Positions 1 through 8,066 of a stretch of DNA of 64,000 nucleotides are shown here, piece after piece. Position numbers and translations under genes: made by a program. This DNA comes from Nostoc sp. ATCC 43529 (lineage in GTDB: Bacteria; Cyanobacteriota; Cyanobacteriia; Cyanobacteriales; Nostocaceae), in the NCBI GenBank assembly GCA_003326205.1, contig LWTK01000046.1:434001-498000 (forward strand). Direction: 5' to 3'. The notes under the pieces are model-generated. The model searched no databases and was not told the DNA's origin. It saw only the letters and a list, made by a program, of their open reading frames with translations. The first letter of the stretch is position 1; the number at the start of each line of letters is the position of its first letter.

Positions 1-882
1 TTTAATTTTGGTATCACTCCAGGATTAAATGCCAGACTACATCTTTATAAGAGCGATGCCACTGGCAAAATTATCCAAAAAGCCGCATATTCTCTTGATG
101 GAATACCAATAGTGCATGATTTTGCTTTAGCAGGGCAATATCTTGTATTTTGCATTCCCCCAGTACGGCTGAATTTTTTTCCTGTACTGCTAGGGTCGAA
201 CTATAGTGATGCACTAGAGTGGCAACCTCAACTCGGAACTCAAATTTTAGTTTTCGATCGCCAGACATTATCTTTAGTAAGTCGTAGTGAAGCCGAACCT
301 TGGTTTCAGTGGCATTTTGTCAACGGTTATCTAGATGCTAATGGTTTACTGATTGTAGATATTGCTCGCTACGAAGACTTTCAAGTAAACCAATATTTTA
401 AGGAAGTACCTACAGGTGAAAGCCACACTGCTGCTCAAAGTACGCTAACAAGAATACATCTTCAGCCCCAAACTGGCAAAGTTACAACTATTGAGCGAAT
501 TGTAGACCGACATTGCGAACTAGCAACTGTACCACAGCAAAATGTGGGGCAAGCTTCTCGCTATACATATTTTTGCTCATTCCGAAAAGGAACAGAGATC
601 GGCAAAGAAATCTTAAATGCGATCGCCCGCTTCGATTACCAAACCGAAACCCTTGTCGAAGCAAACTTAAAAGAAAATCTCTATAATTCAGAACCACTAC
701 CCGTACAAGATGCCCAAAACCCCGATCTAACTTGGGTAATAAGCACGATCTATGATGGTAATTCTCATAGTAGTGAAGTTTGGGTATTTGATGGCGATCG
801 CTTGGACGAAGAACCCGTCTGCAAACTTGCATTACCGAGCGTCATTCCTCATGGTTTCCACGGCACTTGGAATCCTGCATAA
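1..882 (+). CDS. Carotenoid oxygenase, 3' part (5' end outside window)
   Basis: The reading frame is open from base 1, so the gene starts before the window; 293 residues are visible. Family knowledge: carotenoid cleavage oxygenases (RPE65/CCD type) are beta-propeller enzymes that bind Fe(II) through four histidines and cleave carotenoids or apocarotenoids with O2. Two signature histidine segments are visible: HDFAL near visible residue 39 and PHGFHGTW at the C-terminus. The middle matches the family pattern of blade strands (for example TRIHLQPQTGK). The product could be an apocarotenoid-forming enzyme, but substrate cannot be read from the sequence. A second, truncated copy lies just downstream, which suggests a local duplication. 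Family assignment is firm; substrate is unknown. Confidence 0.88.
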   Translation, partial: FNFGITPGLNARLHLYKSDATGKIIQKAAYSLDGIPIVHDFALAGQYLVFCIPPVRLNFFPVLLGSNYSDALEWQPQLGTQILVFDRQTLSLVSRSEAEPWFQWHFVNGYLDANGLLIVDIARYEDFQVNQYFKEVPTGESHTAAQSTLTRIHLQPQTGKVTTIERIVDRHCELATVPQQNVGQASRYTYFCSFRKGTEIGKEILNAIARFDYQTETLVEANLKENLYNSEPLPVQDAQNPDLTWVISTIYDGNSHSSEVWVFDGDRLDEEPVCKLALPSVIPHGFHGTWNPA

Positions 883-900
883 AGAAAATCTCTAGTTTTG

Positions 901-933
901 GTATGAGGTGGGGATTTAGACCCCACCTCATAC
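901..933. terminator. Perfect stem-loop after the carotenoid oxygenase gene
   Basis: Two 13-base arms (GTATGAGGTGGGG and its complement) flank a 7-base loop, 18 bases after the stop codon. The position suits a transcription terminator or RNA-stabilising hairpin. There is no strong T tract after it, so intrinsic termination is uncertain. Confidence 0.55.
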
Positions 934-1000
934 TCTCCCTTGCCTGTTGCATCTTTAAATAACTGACAATTAAAAATTTTCTCTTAACCTTTAAATCATC

Positions 1001-1156
1001 ATGAATAATCTCAAGCTTTTTCAGGTTAGCGGACGAGTTTATGAAGCTGAAAGTAATCACGGTATTCCTAACTTAATTATCGAAGCTTTTGACAAAGATG
1101 TTGTTAAAAGCGATAAGTTAGGACAAACGAAAACCAATAGCAACCGTTCCCATTGA
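1001..1156 (+). pseudogene. Truncated transthyretin/carboxypeptidase-regulatory-like fragment
   Basis: An ATG at 1001 opens a 51-residue frame whose first 46 residues look like the start of a small beta-sandwich module (LFQVSGRVYEAES, then IPNLIIEAFDKD and a TKTN turn). The frame then breaks into unrelated residues (SNRSH) and stops at 1154-1156. In intact relatives this module continues well past the TKTN turn; that is from general knowledge of such regulatory-like domains. The break coincides with the start of a carotenoid-oxygenase-like stretch in another frame, so this looks like one half of a deletion junction near 1138-1145. Function of the parent gene is not known. Confidence 0.6.
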
Positions 1157-1943
1157 CATACCAGCCCCGGTGATGATGCATGATTTTGCCATTACTGAAC
1201 ACTACACCATCTTCCTAGATATGCCGCTAACCTTCAAACCAATGCGAATCATGCAAGGTCAGCTACCGATCAAGTTTGAGGTTCAAAACCCCAGTCGCAT
1301 TGGTATCTTACCCCGCCACGGAGATAATCGAACAATCCGCTGGTTTAAGATTTCTACTTGTATGGTCTACCATGTGGGTAATGCTTGGGAAGAAGGCGAT
1401 GAGGTAGTAGTTTTGGTTACCCGAACACCCGATACCTACTTATTTATTCCTCAAGAAGATAAAGGTGAAGGTGGGGAAACTGAGTTTGAACACTTCCGGC
1501 TGTATCGCTATCGGATCAACCTCAAGACGGGTGTTGTCAAAGAAGAGGCTTTGGATGATTTTGCCACAGAATTTCCTCGTATCAACGATGATTTCACGGG
1601 TCGGAAAACACGTTATATGTATGCTTCCCGGCAGGCTACCTACATGAGACCCAGATTATTATTGGATGGTTTGATTAAGTATGATTTGGAAACTGGTAGC
1701 TCCCAAGTGCATGAATTTGGTCGAGGACGCTTTGGTGGTGATAGTGCGTTTGCACCTCGTCCAAATGCAGTTGCTGAAGACGATGGTTGGTTGCTGACAA
1801 TGGTCTGGGATGCAGTAGCCAAGCAATCTGAATTACTGGTTATTGATGCCCAAAACTTCACTGGTGAACCTGTAGCGCGGATACTTATGCCGCAACGCGT
1901 TCCTTATGGTTTCCATGCTACTTGGATATCATCTGTTTGCTAA
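1122..1943 (+). pseudogene. N-terminally truncated carotenoid oxygenase
   Basis: The frame is open from 1122 and encodes VPIDIPAPVMMHDFAITEH and then a typical second half of a carotenoid oxygenase, ending with PYGFHATW at the C-terminus. A GTG at 1170 could start translation, giving 257 residues against roughly 450-500 for full family members. The N-terminal half, which should carry the first iron-binding histidines, is absent; instead the sequence upstream belongs to an unrelated truncated gene. It is 25 or more percent like the preceding gene by eye and shares its motifs. It is most likely a deletion remnant; a functional half-enzyme is unlikely because the propeller would be incomplete. 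Confidence 0.65.
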
Positions 1944-1973
1944 TGAAAGGGAACTCTTAACGGGCAACAGGTG

Positions 1974-2077
1974 ATACCATTTCACTAAAAGCTTGATACA
2001 TATAGATTTCGCGTAGGGGCACGGCAATGCCGTGCCCCTACTGACGTATTTGTATCATCATTAAAGTGAAACGGTAT
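1974..2077. repeat. Small inverted-repeat element (MITE-like) with central palindrome
   Basis: The ends are imperfect inverted repeats: ATACCATTTCACT at the left and AAAGTGAAACGGTAT at the right, each continued inwards by TGATACA-type sequence. The centre (2014-2040) is a palindrome with arms TAGGGGCACGGCA and its complement. No coding capacity. It resembles non-autonomous hairpin elements common in Nostocales genomes. Confidence 0.6.
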
Positions 2078-2119
2078 GAACTAAAATTTGGATAGCTAAA
2101 TAACAGTTAATTTCTAGTA

Positions 2120-2917
2120 ATGAATCCCTACACTATCTTTAATCAGACCGAACTTCAGCGTGTTAGTGATGGCATGACTCGACCCCTACTAGAAAATTGC
2201 GAGGCTGCTTCACATATCCTTATTTTAGTTTGGCCACAACTTGGGGATTTTGATAGTCTTGAATATGCGTGGTGGTTACAGCGCCAAGCAAAAAAATTAC
2301 CTGCTGAAAAACTTGCTATTCGTGCAGTAGGAATTGGCGATCGCGCCTCTGGAACAAAATTCTGTGAATATACAGGATTTCCACCCCAAAATTTATTTGT
2401 TGAACCTAACGCAGAACTCCATCAGCAACTCAAACTTTATTCAGGTCTGAATCTTCCTTTCCCTGGACTTTCTCAATCTCAGAAAGCTTGGCTCAATCTA
2501 CTATTCATGTGTGCAGGTTTTGGAAGTCCTGGAACCCTAAGAGAAGTTTTTCGAGGATACAGGGGAGATCGTCAAGCTCCTCAACTCATTGAAGACGATG
2601 AAATTATTCAAGCTACTCCTCTACCTGCTTTTAAAGGATCGTTTTTCCAATTGGCTGGCGGAAATGGATTTCAGCGTCCTTTTGAATTAGCTACTCTACG
2701 ACTGCGGAATATGGTGGAAGTTCTGAGCAATTGGCATACTTATGTACCTAATTCTGCTTACTTAACTCAGCGTGGTGGAACTTTTTTGTTTGATTCCAAA
2801 GGTCAGTTACTTTACGAACATCGAGATCCAGGAATTTTGGGCTTTGCTGCTAATATGAGTCAGCCTTTGTCATTTTTATCCTTCATCGAAACAGACAGCT
2901 TTACCTCAACTTACTAA
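2120..2917 (+). CDS. Peroxiredoxin-like (AhpC/TSA-type, PRXL2-like) protein
   Basis: This 265-residue cytosolic protein has the thioredoxin-fold outline of peroxiredoxin-like proteins: an early strand ILILVWPQLGDFDSLEYA, a helix of paired charged residues, a strand AIRAVGIGD, and a late segment GGTFLFDSKGQLLYEHRD that matches the usual last strands of the fold. Cysteines are present in NCEAAS, FCEYTG and FMCAGFG, but the classical peroxiredoxin PxxxTxxC motif is not evident, so peroxidase activity cannot be claimed. No signal peptide. ATG at 2120 is the first start after the inverted-repeat element. It stands alone between two repeat-rich spacers, so it is probably transcribed singly. The fold call is fairly good; the biochemical role is inference. 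Confidence 0.6.
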   Translation: MNPYTIFNQTELQRVSDGMTRPLLENCEAASHILILVWPQLGDFDSLEYAWWLQRQAKKLPAEKLAIRAVGIGDRASGTKFCEYTGFPPQNLFVEPNAELHQQLKLYSGLNLPFPGLSQSQKAWLNLLFMCAGFGSPGTLREVFRGYRGDRQAPQLIEDDEIIQATPLPAFKGSFFQLAGGNGFQRPFELATLRLRNMVEVLSNWHTYVPNSAYLTQRGGTFLFDSKGQLLYEHRDPGILGFAANMSQPLSFLSFIETDSFTSTY

Positions 2918-2977
2918 TTCCTGATTGCTATTTCAATGATAAGTATCTAAGAGACCATTTATAAAGTAAATCTTAAG

Positions 2978-3087
2978 TAGTGGCGTGACAAGGCTAAAAT
3001 AGTGCATTAGGAAATGGGCTTTAAACTTTTAAATTCAATGTTTTTAGCGCTTATTTATTGCAACATTTTAGTCCGGTCACGCCACTA
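2978..3087. repeat. Inverted-repeat element A (110 bp)
   Basis: Ends are inverted copies of TAGTGGCGTGAC followed by a CTAAAAT block (left 2978-3000, right about 3065-3087). The interior is AT-rich and non-coding. It abuts element B directly, sharing the TAGTGG boundary. Confidence 0.55.
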
Positions 3088-3208
3088 GTGGTCTGTCTCA
3101 TTAATTTTGTAGAGAAAAAATGTTTGTAGTAAGGACTTTAGTCCTTGATTTTTAAGCACTAAAGTGCTTACTACGAACCTTTCAGAATTAATGCGATAGA
3201 CTACTAGT
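3087..3208. repeat. Inverted-repeat element B (122 bp)
   Basis: Imperfect terminal inverted repeats (AGTGGTCTGTCTCATTAATT at the left, complement of AGTAGTCTATCGCATTAATT at the right) enclose two smaller hairpins, GGACTTTAGTCC and AGCACTAAAGTGCT. The layout is typical of short non-autonomous elements. With element A it fills nearly all of the 358-base spacer between the neighbouring genes. Confidence 0.6.
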
Positions 3209-3275
3209 TCGTGCCCAGAGCGATCGCCAAAATCAAATAGTAGCCCCATAGACGAAATACTAAAATAGCATCAAG

Positions 3276-4013
3276 ATGAGTAGGAAATCTCGAAAAGCAT
3301 TGATTGGCATTACAACTTACGGACGGCAAGCATCATTACCATTTTCTCTGCCAAGCGAATATATAGATGCAGTCCGGGCCGCAGGTGGCATTCCTATATT
3401 ATTACCACCGGGAGAAATGGAGCCTGCCACACTTCTAGATTCTTTGGATGGTTTAATCATCTCTGGTGGTGGAGATATTGACCCTGTTTGCTACAGAGGT
3501 TTTGCTCATCCTAGTATTTATGCTGTTGATAGCGAACGTGATGCTTTTGAATTGGAGCTTGCCAAGTTTGCTCTTGAACGTCATTTGCCGATATTGGGTA
3601 TTTGTCGGGGTTTACAAATTCTCATGGTCAGCAGTGGAGGTACTCTAATTCCTCACATTCCAGATGTTTACGGTACATCTGCATTGCATCGCCTAGAGCC
3701 TGAGCCTGGACGACGTTTGCCTACAGAACATCTCGTCAGGATAGATGTAGAAAGTTATTTAGCTGACTGTTTACAGAATTCTCATATAACCGTAGTCTCT
3801 TGGCATCATCAAGCAGTAGATAAAGTGCCATCTGGTTGGCGGGTTGTTGCTCATGCTTTAGATGATGGAGTAATTGAAGCTGTGGAACACGAACATCATC
3901 CTTGGGCAATTGGTGTGCAATGGCATCCTGAGCTTTCAACTGTCGATCCTAGTCATCAAAGACTTTTTCAAGCTCTCGTTCAGGCTGCACACATAGCAGG
4001 GAACAGGGAATAG
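3276..4013 (+). CDS. Class I glutamine amidotransferase-like hydrolase (peptidase C26 / PuuD-like)
   Basis: The 245-residue protein belongs to the gamma-glutamyl-gamma-aminobutyrate hydrolase family, which cleaves gamma-glutamyl amide bonds. It has the nucleophile elbow LGICRGLQ (Cys near residue 110), the SGGGDIDP loop that precedes it, and the catalytic His-Glu pair in GVQWHPE near the C-terminus. Length is right for the family (about 240-250). No signal peptide, so cytosolic. In PuuD pathways the substrate is gamma-glutamyl-GABA from putrescine degradation, but no other puu genes are nearby, so the physiological substrate is open. The GTG/ATG choice is simple: ATG at 3276 follows a weak purine stretch. 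Transcribed alone towards the convergent rpiB-like gene. Confidence 0.87.
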   Translation: MSRKSRKALIGITTYGRQASLPFSLPSEYIDAVRAAGGIPILLPPGEMEPATLLDSLDGLIISGGGDIDPVCYRGFAHPSIYAVDSERDAFELELAKFALERHLPILGICRGLQILMVSSGGTLIPHIPDVYGTSALHRLEPEPGRRLPTEHLVRIDVESYLADCLQNSHITVVSWHHQAVDKVPSGWRVVAHALDDGVIEAVEHEHHPWAIGVQWHPELSTVDPSHQRLFQALVQAAHIAGNRE

Positions 4014-4092
4014 GCAACCCTTCTCCTGCAAAGACGCTACGCGAATGGTAAATTAAGAATTAAGAATTAAAAACCTCCCCTACTGTTTGCCC

Positions 4093-4536
4093 TCATTTCT
4101 CTAGCTGCCGAATTCGCTTGATTTGGAGCAGATTCCAGTCATCTTCAGAATAGGGTGTGCTAAACCAAGCATCTAATATTTCTTTGGCGATCGCTTCTGT
4201 AGTCGCCCGTAAACTTAACACTAAGACATTCGCATGATTCCAGATGCGGGCACCCCGCGCCGTCTCAGCATCATGGCACAAAGCAGCACGTATCCCAGAG
4301 ACTTTGTTCGCAGCGATCGATGCACCGGTACCAGTCCAACAAAAAACAATTCCCTCATCTACTTTCTGAGTTGCTACTGCCAAAGCAACCTTACTACTAC
4401 TGATAGGCCAATCAACCTCTCGCTGATTTTCTGCTAGGGAACCAAAAGGTATAACTTCATACCCACGCCGCTTAAGTTCTTCCAATACAGTATCAGTAAG
4501 GTTAGTGCGTTCATCACTGCCAATAGCGATTCTCAT
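4093..4536 (-). CDS. RpiB/LacA/LacB-family sugar-phosphate isomerase
   Basis: A 147-residue protein with the RpiB outline: start MRIAIGSDE for the first Rossmann strand, then the FCWTGTG loop that carries the catalytic cysteine in the family, then the segment GIRAALCHD, and NHANVLVLSLR near the C-terminus. RpiB enzymes interconvert ribose 5-phosphate and ribulose 5-phosphate; relatives act on other aldose/ketose phosphates. The usual DHAG-type motif near the N-terminus is replaced by SDERTN, so the substrate may differ from ribose 5-phosphate. It lies downstream of the RND operon on the same strand but is separated by a hairpin at 4586-4619, so it probably has its own promoter. Its 3' end faces the 3' end of the amidotransferase-like gene. 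Confidence 0.8.
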   Translation of the reverse strand: MRIAIGSDERTNLTDTVLEELKRRGYEVIPFGSLAENQREVDWPISSSKVALAVATQKVDEGIVFCWTGTGASIAANKVSGIRAALCHDAETARGARIWNHANVLVLSLRATTEAIAKEILDAWFSTPYSEDDWNLLQIKRIRQLEK

Positions 4537-4585
4537 GCCTTCCCCTCTAAAAGTAGCCTACCCTATGGTTTCATCTTACGATAAA

Positions 4586-4619
4586 TAGCGACAGTTAATT
4601 ACCTTTTTAACTGTCGCTA
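4586..4619. terminator. Hairpin with perfect 13-base arms between RND operon and rpiB-like gene
   Basis: TAGCGACAGTTAA and its complement flank an 8-base loop. It lies between the 3' end of the leftward RND permease gene and the start of the leftward rpiB-like gene, so it could terminate the efflux operon. The family resemblance to other genome hairpins means it could also be just a repeat. Confidence 0.5.
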
Positions 4620-4737
4620 CAATTTAGCAATCAGAATTCAGAATCGGTGAAGTAATAACTGAAAGAATAATTTAACTTTCTTTCGCCCTCAAGAGCAAGA
4701 TGTTAAATCAATATTCATTACCCAATCGGACTTAAAT

Positions 4738-7700
4738 TCATACTGAATTCTGAGTCCTGACTTCTGAATTCTTCTTGAACAACCGCTCCGTCGTTCCCTT
4801 AATCACTATATACAAAATTGGCACTACAAACAAACTCAAAAAAGTAGCAATTAACATCCCACCAAAAACAGTCGTTCCCAAAGATTGGCGACTACCCGCC
4901 CCCGCACCTGTGGCAGTAACCAAGGGAAAAATCCCAATAAGAGTAGAAAAAGCAGTCATCAAAATTGGGCGTAACCGCTCTTGTGAAGCCTCAATTACTG
5001 CTTTAGTCATAGACAGTCCTTGGTCTCGCAATTGGTTAGCAAATTCCACAATCAAGATAGCGTTCTTACTAGCCAAACCAATCAACATTACTAGACCAAT
5101 TTGACAGTAAACATCATTGGCAAAACCCCGCATTGATTGAGCTATCAGCGCTCCAAAAATAGCTAAAGGAACTGACAACATAATAATCAAAGGGTCAATG
5201 TAGTTTTCGTACTGAGCCGCTAGTACTAAAAATACAAACACCAATCCTAATCCAAAAATCAGAGGTGCTAAGCCAGCAGAATCTATTTCTTCTAATGCAG
5301 TTCCAGACCATTCGTAACCAAAACCTGGAGGTAAAACTGCTTGAGCAACTTGTTCCATTGCTTTAATAGCGTCTCCAGAACTAGAGCCAGGAGCAGCAGA
5401 ACCGTTAATTTCAATTGAGCGGAACAAATTGTAGTGATTTATTGTTTGCGCTCCCACAGTTGGTGTAACTTTCACTAAGTTACTCAAAGGAATCATTTGA
5501 TTCCTTTCGGAACGAACGTAGAGTTTACCAATATCTTTGGGATTAGAACGAAATTGTTCATCTGCTTGGATATAAACCCGATAATTTCGCTGCTGGAGAT
5601 TGAAATCATTCACATATTGTGAACCCAAAGCAGTTTGTAAAGTACTGAAAATATCATCTATAGGAACTTGTAGTGATTTGGCTTTATTGCGGTCTACTTC
5701 CACAAGTAATTGTGGTGTATCTGCGGCAAAGGTACTGAATACAGCTCGTAATCCTGGTGTTTGATTGGCACGACCGAGTAATTGCCCCATCGACTGCACC
5801 AAATTTTCCAAACCACTGTTACCTCTGCGGTCTTGCAGCTGAAAGACGAAGCCGCCAAAGTTGCCTAAACCCTGAATTGGTGGTGGATTTACCGGAAAGA
5901 CCCTGGCTTCTGGGATAGACAACAACTTACCCTGTAATCTGCCAATTATCGCTTGTACTGATTGATCGGGTCTTGCACGCTCGTCCCAAGGTTTTAAAGT
6001 TGTAAATATGATACCGCTGTTAGCAGTGCTACCACTAAAACCAAATCCTCCTACGGCGAAAGTCCCTACTATTTCGGGAATTTGCAGGATTTCTTTTTCT
6101 ACCTGTGCCATGACATCGCTGGTATATTGCAGCGAAACGCCTTGGGGCCCTTGGATAATTGTGATGAAATAACCTTCGTCTTCGTCTGGAAGAAAGGCTG
6201 TAGGTACTGTGGTGTACAGCCAAGCAGTCATTCCCAAAGAGACGATAAACAAGCCAATAACAACGCTTTTTATGCGTGTAAGATAAGTCAGCGATCGCTC
6301 ATAACTCGATCTTACCCATTCCAAGAACCGATTAATCAGGTCGAACAACCAACTAATCCACCTGGGGGGGCTTTGTCCTTGACGCAGCAATACCCCACAC
6401 AAAGAAGGTGTCAAAGTCAAAGCCAAAAAAGTCGAAATCGCAATGGAAAAGGCAATGGTCAGCGCAAATTGCCGATAAAGTGCGCCTGTGGTTCCGGGAA
6501 AAAAGGCCACTGGTACAAACACCGCCATCAACACCAGTGAAGTTGCAATCACCGCCCCAAAAAGTTCCGCCATCGATTCGCTAGCGGCTCGACGAGGGTT
6601 TATACCTTTATCCTGAATAAAACGGCTAATTTGCTCCACTACAACGATCGCATCGTCTACTACCATCCCAGATGCTAAAGTCAGACCAAACAACGTCAAA
6701 CTATTAATGGAAAAGTTAAAAACTTTGACGAAGGCAAATGTCCCAACTAAGGAAAGTGGAATTGTTACCGCTGGAATTAAGGTGGTTCGCCAATCCTGTA
6801 AAAATACAAAAATTACAATTACAACCAGCACTACCGCTTCTATTAGAGTCTTGACCACTTCTGCCATCGATTCTTCGACAAACATAGTTGTGTCAAAAGC
6901 TACCTGATATTTCATGCCTGGAGGAAAACTCGGAGCTAATCGCGCCATTTCTGCTTTCACTCCCTTAGCGACATCCAAGGCATTACTACCAGGAACCTGA
7001 TAAATCCCTAAACCGATAGCATCTTTGCCAAGAAATCGCAGAAATGTGTTGTAATTTTCTGCACCTAGTTCTGCTCTGCCAACATCTTTGAGCTTAACTA
7101 ATGTGCCATCAGCTTCCGTTTTCAGGACAATTTCGGCAAATTCAGTAGTGTCTGTTAATCTACTGGCAGCACGCACATCAATTTGATACCTTTGTCCTTC
7201 CGGAGCCGGTTCTTGTCCAATTCTTCCTGCACCGATCTGAATATTTTGTTCGGCTAAGGCATCTGCCACATCTTGAGTTGTTAATCCCCGGCTAGCAAGC
7301 CGATTCGGATCTAACCACAAACGCATGGCATAGCGGCGTTCACCAAAAACTTGGGCATTACTGACACCTTTAACTCTTTTTAAGGCATCTGCTAAGTAAA
7401 GGTCAGCATAGTTGCTTAAAAATGTATTGTCGTATTCGTTATTTTCCGCGAATAGACCAATTGCCAAGAGAATATTGCTAGACTCTTTTGATACTTGGAC
7501 TCCCGTGCGTTGCACGGACTCTGGTAATTGCGGTTGGGCAACAGAAACACGATTTTGCACATCTACAGCTGCAATATCTTTATCCCGCGATGAATCAAAA
7601 GTTACTGTGATTGTACTAGTACCGTCATTACTGCTGCTAGAAGTGATATATCTGAGTCCCTCAACGCCGTTGATTTGCCTTTCTAAGATATTGGTAACAC

Positions 7701-7881
7701 CGCTTTCTACAACCTCGGCACTGGCTCCACTGTAGTTGGAAGTGACACTGATTTGAGTGGGACTAATTTCTGGGAACCTGGCGATGGGCAGTGTCGGAAT
7801 ACTGATTAATCCTAGTAAAAGGATAATAATGGCGCAAACCGACGCAAAGATTGGCCGCTTAATAAAAAAGTCAACAAACAT
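4738..7881 (-). CDS. RND multidrug efflux permease, HAE1 family (AcrB/MexB-like)
   Basis: A 1047-residue inner-membrane proton-driven exporter, full length for the family. The start MFVDFFIKRPIFASV is the classic N-terminus with TM1. TM4 carries the paired aspartates in GMVVDDAIVVVEQ, and TM10 the lysine in GLASKNAILIVEF; both belong to the proton relay in characterised members. Two large periplasmic loops lie between TM1-TM2 and TM7-TM8. Established role: a trimer that takes amphiphilic substrates from the periplasm or membrane and passes them through an adaptor and a TolC-type channel. The adaptor gene lies just upstream (stop 8067, gap about 185 bases of repeat sequence), so the two form one operon; the outer-membrane channel is not in the window. 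Substrate cannot be told from sequence. Confidence 0.96.
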   Translation of the reverse strand: MFVDFFIKRPIFASVCAIIILLLGLISIPTLPIARFPEISPTQISVTSNYSGASAEVVESGVTNILERQINGVEGLRYITSSSSNDGTSTITVTFDSSRDKDIAAVDVQNRVSVAQPQLPESVQRTGVQVSKESSNILLAIGLFAENNEYDNTFLSNYADLYLADALKRVKGVSNAQVFGERRYAMRLWLDPNRLASRGLTTQDVADALAEQNIQIGAGRIGQEPAPEGQRYQIDVRAASRLTDTTEFAEIVLKTEADGTLVKLKDVGRAELGAENYNTFLRFLGKDAIGLGIYQVPGSNALDVAKGVKAEMARLAPSFPPGMKYQVAFDTTMFVEESMAEVVKTLIEAVVLVVIVIFVFLQDWRTTLIPAVTIPLSLVGTFAFVKVFNFSINSLTLFGLTLASGMVVDDAIVVVEQISRFIQDKGINPRRAASESMAELFGAVIATSLVLMAVFVPVAFFPGTTGALYRQFALTIAFSIAISTFLALTLTPSLCGVLLRQGQSPPRWISWLFDLINRFLEWVRSSYERSLTYLTRIKSVVIGLFIVSLGMTAWLYTTVPTAFLPDEDEGYFITIIQGPQGVSLQYTSDVMAQVEKEILQIPEIVGTFAVGGFGFSGSTANSGIIFTTLKPWDERARPDQSVQAIIGRLQGKLLSIPEARVFPVNPPPIQGLGNFGGFVFQLQDRRGNSGLENLVQSMGQLLGRANQTPGLRAVFSTFAADTPQLLVEVDRNKAKSLQVPIDDIFSTLQTALGSQYVNDFNLQQRNYRVYIQADEQFRSNPKDIGKLYVRSERNQMIPLSNLVKVTPTVGAQTINHYNLFRSIEINGSAAPGSSSGDAIKAMEQVAQAVLPPGFGYEWSGTALEEIDSAGLAPLIFGLGLVFVFLVLAAQYENYIDPLIIMLSVPLAIFGALIAQSMRGFANDVYCQIGLVMLIGLASKNAILIVEFANQLRDQGLSMTKAVIEASQERLRPILMTAFSTLIGIFPLVTATGAGAGSRQSLGTTVFGGMLIATFLSLFVVPILYIVIKGTTERLFKKNSEVRTQNSV

Positions 7882-8066
7882 AGTTTAGAAAATTGGGCAT
7901 AGGGGATAGGGCATAGGGGATAGGGGAGCCAGGGTTTACCGATTTAAGGAGCCACTGCGTTGGACGGGTTTCCCGGCAGCCAAGCAAGTGGCGTGCGACT
8001 GGCGTCATTGGGCATTGAGAGTTCTCCCCATCTCCTTATCTCCCTCTCTCCCCAATCCCGTTTCAC

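Noticed and set aside
6082..6540. 152-residue plus-strand frame inside the RND permease gene
   Set aside because: Antisense shadow of a well-conserved gene with no start site or protein pattern.
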